Origin: Entamoeba invadens IP1
Taxonomy: Eukaryota; Evosea; Mastigamoebida; Endamoebidae
DNA length: 64,000 bases
NCBI RefSeq assembly: GCF_000330505.1
Contig: NW_004191832.1
Location: 63,309-127,308 of the forward strand
Direction: 5' to 3'
Part shown: piece after piece, positions 52,046 through 62,974 of the stretch
Layout: every line of letters starts with the position of its first letter
How positions within the stretch are numbered: position 1 is the stretch's first letter
Translations under genes and position numbers: made by a program
Notes under the pieces: model-generated
Database searches by the model: none
Told to the model about the DNA's origin: nothing
The model's input: only the letters and a program-made list of their open reading frames with translations

Positions 52046-53155
52046 TTAACAGCATTTGCTTTTATCACCATTAGGAAGGACTGGCTCGATTGGGACGATG
52101 TCTGGCTTTTCTTGTGGTACTTTTTGAGCGTTCTCGTCCAAGTTCGAAACGTTTTGTTTATAAATTTCGATTAAGAGGTTCTTGAAAGCGGTCTCGACGT
52201 TTGTTCCATCAAGTGCTGATGTCTCGAAGAAGAAGAGTTTCTGATTCTCGCAGAACGTTTTTGCAGTGGACTCGTCGACTTCTCTTGTTTGTGACAAATC
52301 AGCTTTGTTCCCAACAACCATCACAACAATCTTTGGGTCCGCGTTATCCTTCAATTCACTCAACCAACGCTCAATCGACTTGAATGAACTTTCTTTGGTG
52401 ATGTCATACACAATTAATGCACCCACAGCACCTCTGTAGTATGCGTTAGTAATAGCACGATAACGTTCTTGTCCAGCTGACTTGTTATTATTATTTCCAA
52501 CTCGTAATACATTTATTATATTAATTGATTAAATTATAATATCTATATTAAAAAGAGAGAATACTATATTATTATAATATAGTTTTCTATTAAATAATAA
52601 AATATGTTGCATTTTGAAATTATTAATTATTAATTATTAATTCAATAGAATTCACTTGAAATTATATTCTTTTAGACTGAATAGTAAAATTAAACGTAAT
52701 ACTTATATTATAATAAACATTCTATTAAAGAGGTGATATTAGTTAGAAAAGTGTTATAATACCATTAGTTAAATATATAAGTCACAATACTCAAGTGAAT
52801 TGAACACTTCTATTCAAAGTGTTTAATCTACTATAAAAAATAGTTTAACAATAGTAAAGTTGTAGTTATTACAGACGAAGAGAAGAACAAACCGGTATCC
52901 CATATTTGTGCACGGATGACTTTTTGTTCGTGTTGAATACTTCTTGTAGCAAATTCGACGCCGATAGTGGATCGCTTCTCTGGGTCAAATTCATTTCGAG
53001 TGAATCGAAGAAGAAGATTGGACTTTCCGACTCCACTTTCACCAATCAATACAACTGATTGTCAATTTCGATACTTTAGAACACTTTCCTATCCAATGGA
53101 GAAGGTGGTGAATCAACAAACTTTTGTAGAGATAGTCGTAGTCTTCCTGTGCCAT
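52046..53155 (-). CDS. Rab11: Rab11 GTPase, three exons
   Basis: I infer join(52046..52476,52893..53054,53122..53155) on the minus strand, 208 aa. Introns start GTTTGTT and end AATCAG and AGTCAG; the first is 67 bp and the second 416 bp. The spliced N-terminus [20 protein letters not shown], then [29 protein letters not shown] and ETSAL are diagnostic of Rab11, and the C-terminal CC is the geranylgeranylation site. Rab11 controls recycling endosomes and secretion; in E. histolytica a Rab11 protein is tied to cysteine protease secretion. It lies between a Rho-like and a Ras-like gene on the same strand, each with its own introns and spacer. Confidence 0.93.
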
Positions 53156-54077
53156 GTGTGGATTTTTCAGTTTGTTTTTTTCTTTTTTTCTTTCGAATTT
53201 TCTTTTTCTGGTGTTTAGTGGCGTTTTTGCCTTTTGTTGCTGTTCCTTTGTGCACAGCACTTTTATTTCTTTTTCGTGTTTTTACACACCGTCTTCTTCT
53301 CAAAAGCGCTTTTTTTTCTTGGTATTCAAAATTATTTGAGTATTTGGCAGACTTTCAGTGTTTCGTTTTTGATTGGAAAAAGTGTTATTGGAATGGTCTT
53401 TCTCCCGTTTTTTTATTGGCTCTTTTGTACTCGCAAATTCTCAGTTTAAAGTTCCTTTGAATATTGATGAGTCAAATTGCTATATTATTACCATCGTGGT
53501 ATTAAGACCTGTTTTAAGCAAGTTTTATTATAAAAATTATTGAAATGAGTCGGCATTCTCGTATAACTGGTATCAGTATTAACACGTTCAATTCTTTTAG
53601 TTTCATCTTTGTAGCCAATTGTGCTTTTAAACATCGTTTAATCATTATTTGTATTACTTTATTAATTAATATACTATATTTATATTCTAATTTAACTTAA
53701 TGACAAATAAGTAAAACGATAATTACATTGTTTTTATTATGTTTTAACATCCACTTTTTTATTATATAGTTATAATATAACAAATATATTATTAGTAGTA
53801 TTATCCCAAATCTGTATTTTAAGCTATAATAATACAAATTAACTAACAATTAAATAATATAATAACTATACTATTATAATAAAAATTTAAATATTCATTA
53901 TTAGGTTTTTTTATTTCTGTACCAAAATCATTTGACTACTTTTAATATCATACTAAAATAAACTATAATAAATAGCATTTGTCATTCATTATAGTATAAC
54001 AAATTGCACAACATTTAATTGATGGTTCTTTTTTCACACACATTTAGTGAAGAAAAACAGACAGACGGACTTTGTTC
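53156..54077. other. Intergenic region upstream of Rab11
   Basis: No gene supported. The plus strand is T/C-rich from 53160 to 53330, producing long Phe/Leu-rich shadow frames; on the minus strand this is a purine-rich leader. Confidence 0.5.
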
Positions 54078-55039
54078 TCACAGAATGTAACAGGCCTTCT
54101 TCTTCTTTTTTTCCTCAGTTTGGACCTGCGCGGTCTTTCGCGATATTCTTACGACCTCGTAGAACGCTTCGTCGACGTTTGTCCTCTTCTTTGCAGACGT
54201 CTCGATGAATGAAATACCTTTTGACTTTGCGAACGCTTGTCCATCACTTGTAGGGACTTGGCGAGCGTCAGCCAAGTCGGTTTTGTTCCCGATCAAAATG
54301 CATTGATCAAACGCGTCGTTTTCTTTTATCCGCGAGACTCGCGCGTAATACTTTTGCGCACACGCGAAGGTCTCTTTGTTGTTGATTGAATAAATGATCA
54401 TGAAACATTGTGACTGCCGAATGTACGGGTCGATCATGGTTTGGTACTCTTCACGTCCCGCTGTTGATCAATTGATGTCCGCGTTGTGTTAATATGTTAC
54501 AGCACTTTCAATGCCTATCAAGTATATAAAAAATAGAAATACAGTCACTTGAGTGGCATACAAACCTGTGTCTAAAATATCGAGTACACACACCTTCCCA
54601 TCGACGTTCACTGTTTTACGATAACAATTTTCTATATCTCAATATTTGTTTTATCTTATAATATCTTATAAATGTAATATAAGTACTTTAATATCTTCAA
54701 TTCAACTCCATTCGTTTGTATAAATTTCACAGTCAACATACCAAAGCATTGAGTATCTTCTAAATGTGTACTTTTCTTATTATTTTCTTATTAATTATTA
54801 CGTCACTAACACATTATATCCAATAGATTTTTTACATAGACAAATACAGAATTAATGATGTTAAAATTAATGTGTAATAGAGACTTATACGTATAAATAA
54901 CAATGCACAAACCTACTGTCGGATCATATTCTTCTACAAACATATTCGATGTAAATTGGATTGTTAACACAGACTTCCCCACGCCACCATCACCAAGTAA
55001 AATGACTTTGACTAACTCTACTTTGTAGTCATCGCCCAT
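54078..55039 (-). CDS. Ras-family GTPase with Arg at the Gln61 position
   Basis: I infer join(54078..54460,54566..54631,54913..55039) on the minus strand, 191 aa. Introns start GTTTGT and end TATAG and CAACAG and restore the frame at both joins. Motifs: GDGGVGKS (16-23), switch I EYDPTVENCYRK, DTAGREEY (63-70), GNKTDL and ETSAK. The C-terminus [10 protein letters not shown] has a polybasic region and a CaaX box (CYIL), with Leu favouring geranylgeranylation. The residue equal to Ras Gln61 is Arg67 (codon 54453-54455). In human Ras, Q61R blocks GTP hydrolysis, and Rap proteins carry Thr there, so this protein may depend on a Rap-type GAP or stay GTP-bound. Overall it is between Ras and Rap. 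Confidence 0.9.
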
Positions 55040-56105
55040 TTTTCTTTGCTTTTTTCAGTTCGCCGTATTTTTTTGTTTCTCATCACCTCAAAACAAAAAT
55101 TGAGTACTACTAAGTCTTAGTGTCGCCATTTTCACACTTAACTGGTGAACCAAAGTCGACCAAACAGTTAACTCTATTACATTAGAAATACCACTGTGTT
55201 TATTTAAAATGTTTTACAATTGTGTTTTATAAAGTCGACACTCTTCATTTCAAGTTTTCAAAATTTAAAATTTGCCGTGTTGTGAAAAATTAGAGGCATA
55301 TATTTTTTGTTGTATAATTGCCCGCAATATTAAATAAAGTTTGTTGTATGTATTCGTAAACAGAGTTCAATCAATAAAAAAAGTCTTTTTATCACAGAAG
55401 AAATTATCGTTTTATATTACTTAATTGTAATGACCAAATGCAATTGAAATCATAAGGTTAATTTAAAGCATTAATATCTGTTCATTGTGTTCAAATGGTT
55501 AGTAATACGTTAAAATGCTTAATTCTTGTAGTGATTTGAATTATATATATCATAAGTAATCCTTGAAGAGGAAAAAAACTTCAAAAAGTAAAAATACATT
55601 TAATATAATTATTATTTTTTGTATTATAATTATTAATAATATTTACTTATAATAATATACTATTTTACTGTACAATAAAAATGTAATTTATTACCATACT
55701 ATTTTAGTTATTAATAGGCTTTGCACCCGAGAATTTTCTTATTAAAAATTAGTATCTAAAAAAACTAATAAAACGGGAAGGAAAAATTGACCCGTTTTAT
55801 TAGCGTTTTTCGATACTAATTTTTGATAAGAAAATTCTCGGGTGCGAAGCCTAGTTATTAATATTATATTTATATACATTAATAATTAACTATTTATTAA
55901 TAGTATTTATTAAATTTTTTGAAATTATTTTTCATTTAAAACTTAATAATATAAAAAACTAAATTAGTATAACTACAAGATATCGGTAAACAAAATTAAA
56001 ATATATACGATTAACACTTATTTCTTGTTGTATCAAAAATGTTTTAAACTACCGATATATTTACAAGAGAAAAAAACGAAGAGAACTGTGATATTTAAAC
56101 AAAAA
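55040..56105. other. Intergenic region with foldback MITE
   Basis: No gene seen. Contains the 134 bp hairpin element at 55717-55850. Confidence 0.5.
55717..55850. mobile_element. 134 bp foldback MITE, GGCTTTGCACCC family
   Basis: Starts GGCTTTGCACCCGAG and ends CGGGTGCGAAGCC, flanked by TA. Almost the whole element is one inverted repeat (arms of about 60 bp with a few differences), leaving only a tiny loop (near GGAAGGAAAAATTGA). It has no coding capacity. TA duplication suggests mobilisation by a Tc1/mariner-type transposase. Confidence 0.85.
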
Positions 56106-57047
56106 ATGGAAATTATTTTACAAAGGCTCTCTAGACAAACAACTTTTTTACTTTCAGAGCTTCAAGCGTATAACAAAAATCTTCACACAAATTTATTTCA
56201 TGACAACAACTCACTTTCTTATGAATTACGAATAAAAAAAGCAGAAGCGTTTTTTGATCAACTTTTTGAAGACATTACAAGGAGCCAAATAATCAAAAAT
56301 ACTCTCAAAACTATTCAGAAAAATGCATTAGAACTTCAAAAAGAAATTGATAACAAAATTCGTAGTTTTGACAACCAAATAGCTGTTTATAATGACACAA
56401 TCGATCTCTTAATTACTTTGGAGACAGAACGATTCACTGCACGAACCGAATGTTTAAAAAACGACATTGCGCAAGTTAAAAGTGTTCATTTGCAACAAAT
56501 GGAAAAGCTTTTGGCTTTGAAGCACGAGCCACAATTTCCACTGACTTTTGATGACAAAATTCAACTGGAAACTTTTTCAAAGAAAAAAATTGGTGAAGTG
56601 ATTTTTGATAGTGCGAAAGAAAATTGGAGTCAGTCTCATAGTATTTTTAGTCAAAAAGTCATTGGTAAAAAGTGCGTTTTAATATTTGTTGAAGATTCCA
56701 CTGGGATTCGTTTTGGGAGTATTTTGTACAGTAGAATAAATGGGGTATGTCAATGGGTTTCCGATAACAATGTCGTTCTCTTTTGTTTTAACAAAACTAC
56801 AATCCCACCAATTAGTGACGAGACGAACAAAATGAAAAATCACGAAAATTGCTGTTTTGTGCAAAACGAAAAATTTGCAAAGTGCGCTTTTTTGTGTCAA
56901 AATGCTGTAAACAAAGTGCTTTGTAATTTGTGCAACGTCATTGCAATTACAAAGAAAAATTGTTCTGTCGACTGGGAAGAGTTTGAAAAATATTTCCATA
57001 TCAAAGGAGATATTATAAAAAGAGTGAGTGTGATGCAACTCAATTAG
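56106..57047 (+). CDS. TLDc-domain protein with N-terminal coiled coil
   Basis: 313 aa from ATG 56106 (the frame extends upstream only to TTG). Residues about 20-150 form a long helical coiled coil (KTIQKNALELQKEIDNKIRS). Residues about 155-300 fit a TLDc domain, with VIFDSAKENWSQSHSIFSQK, CVLIFVEDSTGIRFGSILYS and a terminal WEEFEKYF. TLDc proteins such as OXR1 and NCOA7 act in oxidative-stress resistance, often by binding the V-ATPase. Entamoeba has many TLDc genes with a coiled-coil front half. No membrane segment. Confidence 0.8.
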   Translation: MEIILQRLSRQTTFLLSELQAYNKNLHTNLFHDNNSLSYELRIKKAEAFFDQLFEDITRSQIIKNTLKTIQKNALELQKEIDNKIRSFDNQIAVYNDTIDLLITLETERFTARTECLKNDIAQVKSVHLQQMEKLLALKHEPQFPLTFDDKIQLETFSKKKIGEVIFDSAKENWSQSHSIFSQKVIGKKCVLIFVEDSTGIRFGSILYSRINGVCQWVSDNNVVLFCFNKTTIPPISDETNKMKNHENCCFVQNEKFAKCAFLCQNAVNKVLCNLCNVIAITKKNCSVDWEEFEKYFHIKGDIIKRVSVMQLN

Positions 57048-58707
57048 TTATTTTTATTAGTAATATTATTATTTAAACACAATAAAGAAGTTTGATTTAG
57101 TTTAATATTTAGTTGTTTTTTTCGAATTGTAAAAATCACAACAAAATAAAAAAATGATAATTCGATTAAACATTGTGTTAAAATTTAGAAAAACAGTATT
57201 ATATTATATAAATAAAATATATTACTTTTAATAATACATTATATTATTAGTAGAACTAATAATATAATGTATTATTTTACAAAAAATAATAAAAATAGTG
57301 CTGCATCTAAATTACACTACTTTTTAGTTAAATTTTTTTTTCTGTCAATAAAATAAAAAATTTAAAATGTATTGGTGTATTAGTATTTATTATGAATGAA
57401 ACTATATTTTTAATACAACAACAATGAAACTAATAGTTATTTGTTTAAAAACATTTAAAAAAAAATTTTTTATTTAAAAGAGTTTTAATGAAATTATGTA
57501 TAAAAAAGGAATACAGATGTGGGACTAAAGTTTCGACGAGTACCAAGGTTTCGACTTATTATTTAAATACTATTTAAATAGTAATGAACGAGTTTCTATA
57601 TTTATTTTTAAAAAATAGTCCAAATATAACTTTTTAATTTTAATTTTAATAATGGTATAAATATTATTAATTATTAGTCGAAACCATGGTCCTGGTCGAA
57701 ACTATAGTACCACATCTGTAAGACTTTATTTTTTGTTTTCTAAAAAATTCGAATTAATGAAAGCGAATAAAAACTAAAACGAATGGAATTCAAACCAGTT
57801 TAATAAATATAAATAAACTGTTATATTATTATAATATAAATAATGTCGTTATATTTTTTCTTGTTTTTAATTATTTTATTTATATTTCTATTGAAATTAT
57901 TTTAAATAAAAGGAGTAAACATTCGTTTGTTTTATTATTAATAAAAGTCGTATCAATTAAATTAAATCAATTGACAATAAAACTAAAAATAAAATTGTCC
58001 AATTTGATATATTATTTATATAAGATTAAAACAAACAATTTATGAAGGTCGACTTTTTGAACAAATCAAAAAACTTCAACTTTTTTTTAACGCTTTTTAT
58101 GTAACAAACCAGTTTTGTTCCATAAAGCAACAATTGAGTCTCAAAACAACAGAAAAAGATTGGGCGGTTTGTTTAAAAATGAGGTGAAATATTTTTTAAT
58201 TTTACCGGCCTTTCCCGAAAATTCAGCTGAAATAATTTGGATGTTTTAATAGAAAATCCCTCATTTTTTGCCTAAATTTGAACCAAATTCATTTTATTTC
58301 TTTTTGGTATCAAAACACCAATAAAGTACTATAATAAATTGTTTTATAATTATCTAATAATAGTACATTTTAATAAACACCATCAATTTCTTTTTCAAAT
58401 TAAAGCCAAAACATTAGTAATAAAATATAATTAAATTATCAATAAAGAATAATACTTTTTACACAAAATGAGTTTGTCCACACAAAAATGGAGTATAAAT
58501 TACCTTCAAAGTGTTCTATTTTTACCAACTCCGACAATAATTACGATACTTCTAGTTTTTAATTTACAAATAAATTATATTTATCAGAATGAAGAGAAAT
58601 GGAAAATAGGATCCTCCAACGTTTTAATTATATAAAAGTCAAATGTCCATTATAAAACGGGGAAAATGACTTGTTAAGCATTCGACGCCAACTTTATTAT
58701 TCAAAGA
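57048..58707. other. Long AT-rich intergenic region with one MITE
   Basis: No gene seen. The only structured feature is the 205 bp element at 57514-57718. Confidence 0.5.
57514..57718. mobile_element. 205 bp MITE, CAGATGTGG family
   Basis: Starts CAGATGTGGGAC and ends GTACCACATCTG, flanked by TA on both sides. Imperfect TIRs of about 43 bp contain a repeated AGTTTCGAC / GGTTTCGACT motif. The interior is AT-rich and has no ORF. It is distinct from the other three TA-flanked families in the window. Confidence 0.85.
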
Positions 58708-60252
58708 ATGGTTGCTGTTTTATTACTTTACATTTTTGCAGTGAGAACAAGTGCACAGACGCCATGTTTTGTTTGTCCCTTATTTAATAGTAAAATCCGC
58801 TCTGTTTGGAGTGTACAGTAATCAAGTACTAATCACAAGGGAGAAGCAGTTATAGCCGACTTGGGGTTCTATATCAACAAAACAGGTTCGTCTCTATATG
58901 AGTGTTACAAAGACATTCCAGACTACAAGAATGAGCTCTGGGGATATTATATGGACTCAATGTGTTATGTAGATACCCGTATCTTTAACATTCATTGGAA
59001 CAACCAGAATGTCTCGATGTGTGGGATGTGTCTAGAAATAGTTGGACCGTCTACTAAGCCTTTTCATTGTCAAGTTGGTGGATACTTTGTGATCAATGAT
59101 GGAAGAGACAATTCTGATGTCGTTGCTGTTCCTTCTTCATTAATGAAAATAGCAACGACCTCTTCTAAAGGCACCGAAAAAGTGTTTAACGCCGCAACAT
59201 ACAGACAAACAGATTGTGGCTTTCAGACTCCGCCAAAACTCGTTGTTCTCTCTAAAGAGAATAAGACGGAACTCTTCATTATTAACTCGAATAAACTAGT
59301 TACTGAGTTTAGAGTCAATTCGAAGAAGTATTATATTAATAACGCTTCAATAGTACTTACCGCCCCTTTTAATCCAAGAAACAATATCTCTTTTGTTACT
59401 CTCGACAGAAACATCTCATCGTTTTATAACATCAAATTGGACTCTACCGGACTCTACACGGCATCTTCTCTCTTCCCAATAGACGTGTACCCAACTTGCC
59501 GGTTCTACTCGAGTCCACAGATTTTCAGTGTCACCGACAAACACTCGAAGAACGAATTTGACTGGAAAATTCATGATGTGAATGATGGAGTCTTAGTCCC
59601 CCATCTCACTGAAATAGGCAAAAACATTAGTATACCCTCCATTAATGGCTACGCTGAATTCTTCTTGGTATCTCCAACAGTATTACAACTGAGTCAACAG
59701 TTTGAGTACATCCTCTTCAATTTCTACGCACCTTATGGGACGGCGTGGCTGGACAATTACATGGGACTGATGGAATATGGGAACACCAATGCGTCGAAGG
59801 TGGAGAAAGTGTGTCAGACGATGCAGAACAAGTACGTCTTCCATAGTGTGACAGACGGTCTGTTTAACGTCTCCGTCAAAATCTATTTCTCGGACAAGAC
59901 GTGTCAAGGCTTTGCTAATGTCATCAATTTCAAAGCGAAATTGGCAGTTGGGAAGAGCGCATTCATATCGGATATCAAATTCAAAACAAGAGATACTAAC
60001 ACGACGTACTGTGATAAGAAGGTGACGTCATGTTACGACACAGAGTGCACTATTGACAAGAACGTCTATGACTTGGGCGACGGATTTGTGTTGCCATTTG
60101 AAGATGGGTGTTATCCTAAATGTGGGTCGTGTGACTTGGGAATGGTTTGTAATAACCACGGAAAGTGTATGTACCCCCAAACAAAAAACTCAAGAAACAA
60201 AGCACAGCAGATGTGGGTATTAGTTGTGTGTATATTATTGTGCTTGATTTAA
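58708..60252 (+). CDS. Expansin-like (DPBB) type I membrane protein, second copy
   Basis: I infer join(58708..58770,58840..60252), 491 aa. Exon 1 is a signal peptide (MVAVLLLYIFAVRTSAQTPC). The 69 bp intron has donor GTTTGT, an ACTAAT sequence and acceptor CACAAG; it removes an in-frame TAA at 58819 and lies at the same position and phase as intron 1 of the relative at 16373. The barrel region shows GEAVIADLGFYINKTG, MCGMCLEIVGPS, a strand-rich middle and ATYRQTDC, matching expansin/barwin spacing; the HFD catalytic-like motif of plant expansins is absent. A second beta domain follows, then an EGF-like cluster (CYPKCGSCDLGMVC) and a C-terminal hydrophobic anchor (MWVLVVCILLCLI). Probably a surface or secretory-pathway protein binding polysaccharide. 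Confidence 0.7.
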
Positions 60253-61194
60253 TGTATTCTTGACTGTTTTGTATGTTCTATTGGTATGGTTTTTTATAAT
60301 AATATTATAGTAAATTGAATAGTATTTTGGTAATTGTTTTATCTATAGAACAAAGAGATTTGGGAATGGGATTTTGCGATTTCAAGAGTGTTGTTGTGGG
60401 GTATCTAAGTGAATGATTTTACTTATAAGTAAGTACTAACTATTAATATTTAATTAATTAATTAATTAATTGTTTTATAAAATAATAATATAATTTCTAT
60501 TTGATTTCTGGTATTCATATTTACAATCTTTTTTTGGTTCTTATTATAATTTTATTTAGTTTATTTTATTATTGTTTTTATTATTGTTTTTCAAAAAATT
60601 ATTTATAGTTTGACTCAACTAAGTTAAATACTATTGTTAAAATAATTTTGGTGGTAAAAAACTATTTTTTTTAAATTTATTGATCAACTCAATTATTTAT
60701 TATAACAATTTATTAATAGAAAGTAATATGATATTATTTAAACTATAATAAATAACAAATAAAATTAAAATAAATAGTAATGAAGGTACAATCATGTTAA
60801 TAACTTATCTGTTTTGAATTTGGTTTTAAAGAAAAACATGTGATTTTATAAATTATTTCTAAATTAACAACAAATTGTTCACATCATCATTACTCAACTA
60901 TTTTCAATATCGTTACCACATCAAAAATAAATTTAATAACTTTTCGATTGCTATTTGTTATTAATAACTAATGGTTTTTTTCAAGTTAAAAGTTGATAAT
61001 TGATGTTTCAACTCATTGAAACGCTCTTAAAAGTTAAAAAACAATTTAAAAGTATTTTCTTTTTTTTAATTAAATAAAGCACTAACAAAAACACGATTAT
61101 TATAACTGGGTTTAACAATAAAAGAAGCTATTTTTGCTATTCTATAAAAACCAAATTGTTCGATCAATTTGAAACTTTATAGTCCAAACACAAG
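60253..61194. other. AT-rich intergenic region
   Basis: No gene or defined repeat seen. Confidence 0.5.
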
Positions 61195-62718
61195 ATGGAT
61201 AAAAAACTCTGTCTTCAGCCACCTCGTCGGAATAGTATTAGTCGTGTGTTAAAGCGCCACTCTTCGACTCCGAGAATAGGAGCTGAGACTCCAATTAGTC
61301 TAGAGAAGTATATAATGGCCAACTTTGAAACTTCATTTGACCAGTTTTTTACTTCTATAGAGAAGGACAAAGTACACTTCTTTTTGTCGACCAACTGGTT
61401 TCTGTCGATTAACAAGCAGAGTGCAAGAATAGTCGTTTGGTCTATGGAACATACCCATCGACTCTTATTTCAAAGACTTGTCAATTATATAAAAATGACT
61501 CAGAGAAGTCGAGCACTCATTTTGCCTCTACTCTTCTTCGAAGGAAGTGTCCCTCCACCCACTCTCCGAGCTTTTCTACATATCGTGTTCAACAACATCG
61601 AATTCATCTTCTGTCCAGAAGACAGTCAAGCTTCATTTAATTTTGATGGATCACTCCGCAGTTGCACGATTGAGTTCCATTGGAGGTCCTATCTTGAATC
61701 GCCCTTTCTAACTTCAAATGTCTTCATATTGGAGTACTTCGTCTACATCAACAAAGACAATTTCAAAGACAAACTTAACCACTTGGCTGAGACTCTCGAC
61801 AAGTACAAAAGGCAGAACCACAACATCTACTTTCCAAGAAAGAGAATGCAAGACTTATTATTGAGCTGGACAGTCATATTTAAAGAACAAGTCCCAACAC
61901 AACTTGATGAGTTACTGAAGACCAAAGTATTCACTCTTGGTATAGTCCAAGAACAATTTGTTCAAGTGTTACAAATGAGACGAGACACCATAGTGAAGAG
62001 TCTTAATATGACTAATCTCTTGAACACAGTCAACGAAGTGAAGACAGAGACTACACTCGATGACTTATTTAGACTCAATTTGATCACATCAGAAGACTTC
62101 GCTAAACAAGTCATCTTGTTCGACCACGACGCACTCAAAAACGTCTCGTTCAACGAATTTTACACAACAAAGAACTTCAATACACTGCAGAAGTATATTA
62201 ATAACGTAAAAGTCGTCGAAAAGCTTGCTATCCACTTCTTAAGTAAAATGCCATCGAAGAAACTCATTCAATTCTTCATTGAAAGTGCATCGTATTGTCA
62301 CAAATTGGGAGGGTTTAATACTTCGTATTTGATATATGCTTCACTCTCACATTTAATGATGAAACGAATTCAAATGTCCGAGTTGAGTTCAACGGCTCGA
62401 CTCATGTGGACTCACTTGGAGACACTCTTCTCGATAAAACAGAACTTCAAAAATTACTTCGCTACGTTTGAACTCTGTGGATACCCAAAAATCCCAATCA
62501 CTGCTATGTGGATGGGTGAAGTCATCAGATTCGACGACTTACCAACATTTCTTGAAAAGGACAAACTCAATATGACAAAAGTCCGTTTAATTTCTAATGT
62601 CATGAGTAACCTCTTCGCTTCAAGAGAAGCCAAATTCAACTTCGAGAGAAACGTTGATGTTCAATGGTTGCTCTGTAAATTCGGTAAAGAAAATGCGACT
62701 TCAAATATTGAAGAATGA
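61195..62718 (+). CDS. Ras guanine-nucleotide exchange factor (CDC25-type)
   Basis: 507 aa, intronless, ATG 61195. Residues about 260-500 fit the RasGEF (Cdc25 homology) domain: LMMKRIQMSELSSTARLMW preceded by SASYCHKLGGFNTSYLIYAS, the helical hairpin region that opens switch I, and ALSH-like core SLSHLMMKR. The N-terminal 240 residues are helical and could hold the REM (RasGEF_N) domain, although it is not conspicuous, and begin with a basic Ser/Arg-rich stretch. Entamoeba encodes many RasGEFs. A Ras-like gene lies 6 kb away, but there is no evidence that they are partners. Confidence 0.88.
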   Translation: MDKKLCLQPPRRNSISRVLKRHSSTPRIGAETPISLEKYIMANFETSFDQFFTSIEKDKVHFFLSTNWFLSINKQSARIVVWSMEHTHRLLFQRLVNYIKMTQRSRALILPLLFFEGSVPPPTLRAFLHIVFNNIEFIFCPEDSQASFNFDGSLRSCTIEFHWRSYLESPFLTSNVFILEYFVYINKDNFKDKLNHLAETLDKYKRQNHNIYFPRKRMQDLLLSWTVIFKEQVPTQLDELLKTKVFTLGIVQEQFVQVLQMRRDTIVKSLNMTNLLNTVNEVKTETTLDDLFRLNLITSEDFAKQVILFDHDALKNVSFNEFYTTKNFNTLQKYINNVKVVEKLAIHFLSKMPSKKLIQFFIESASYCHKLGGFNTSYLIYASLSHLMMKRIQMSELSSTARLMWTHLETLFSIKQNFKNYFATFELCGYPKIPITAMWMGEVIRFDDLPTFLEKDKLNMTKVRLISNVMSNLFASREAKFNFERNVDVQWLLCKFGKENATSNIEE

Positions 62719-62974
62719 GTGGTCTGTATGTAATTTGTATTTGTTTGGTGTTAAAATGTGTTACAAGTCGCTCTTTTTTTAATATTCACAACGTTATCTA
62801 TTAATAGAATTACATAAATGGTTTGTTAATTAAACAAATATTATAACTTTATATAGTTTATATATAAATATATAACTATATTTTATAGTTTATATATTTA
62901 ATAGTTTCTATTATTATTAATTATAAGAATAATAATTATTATAAATAATTATTAATAGTACTAAGTGAAATGAA

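Noticed and set aside
53149..53460. 103 aa Phe-rich plus-strand frame that looks like a membrane protein
   Set aside because: It is caused by a T/C-rich strand upstream of Rab11 and overlaps Rab11 exon 1 in antisense.
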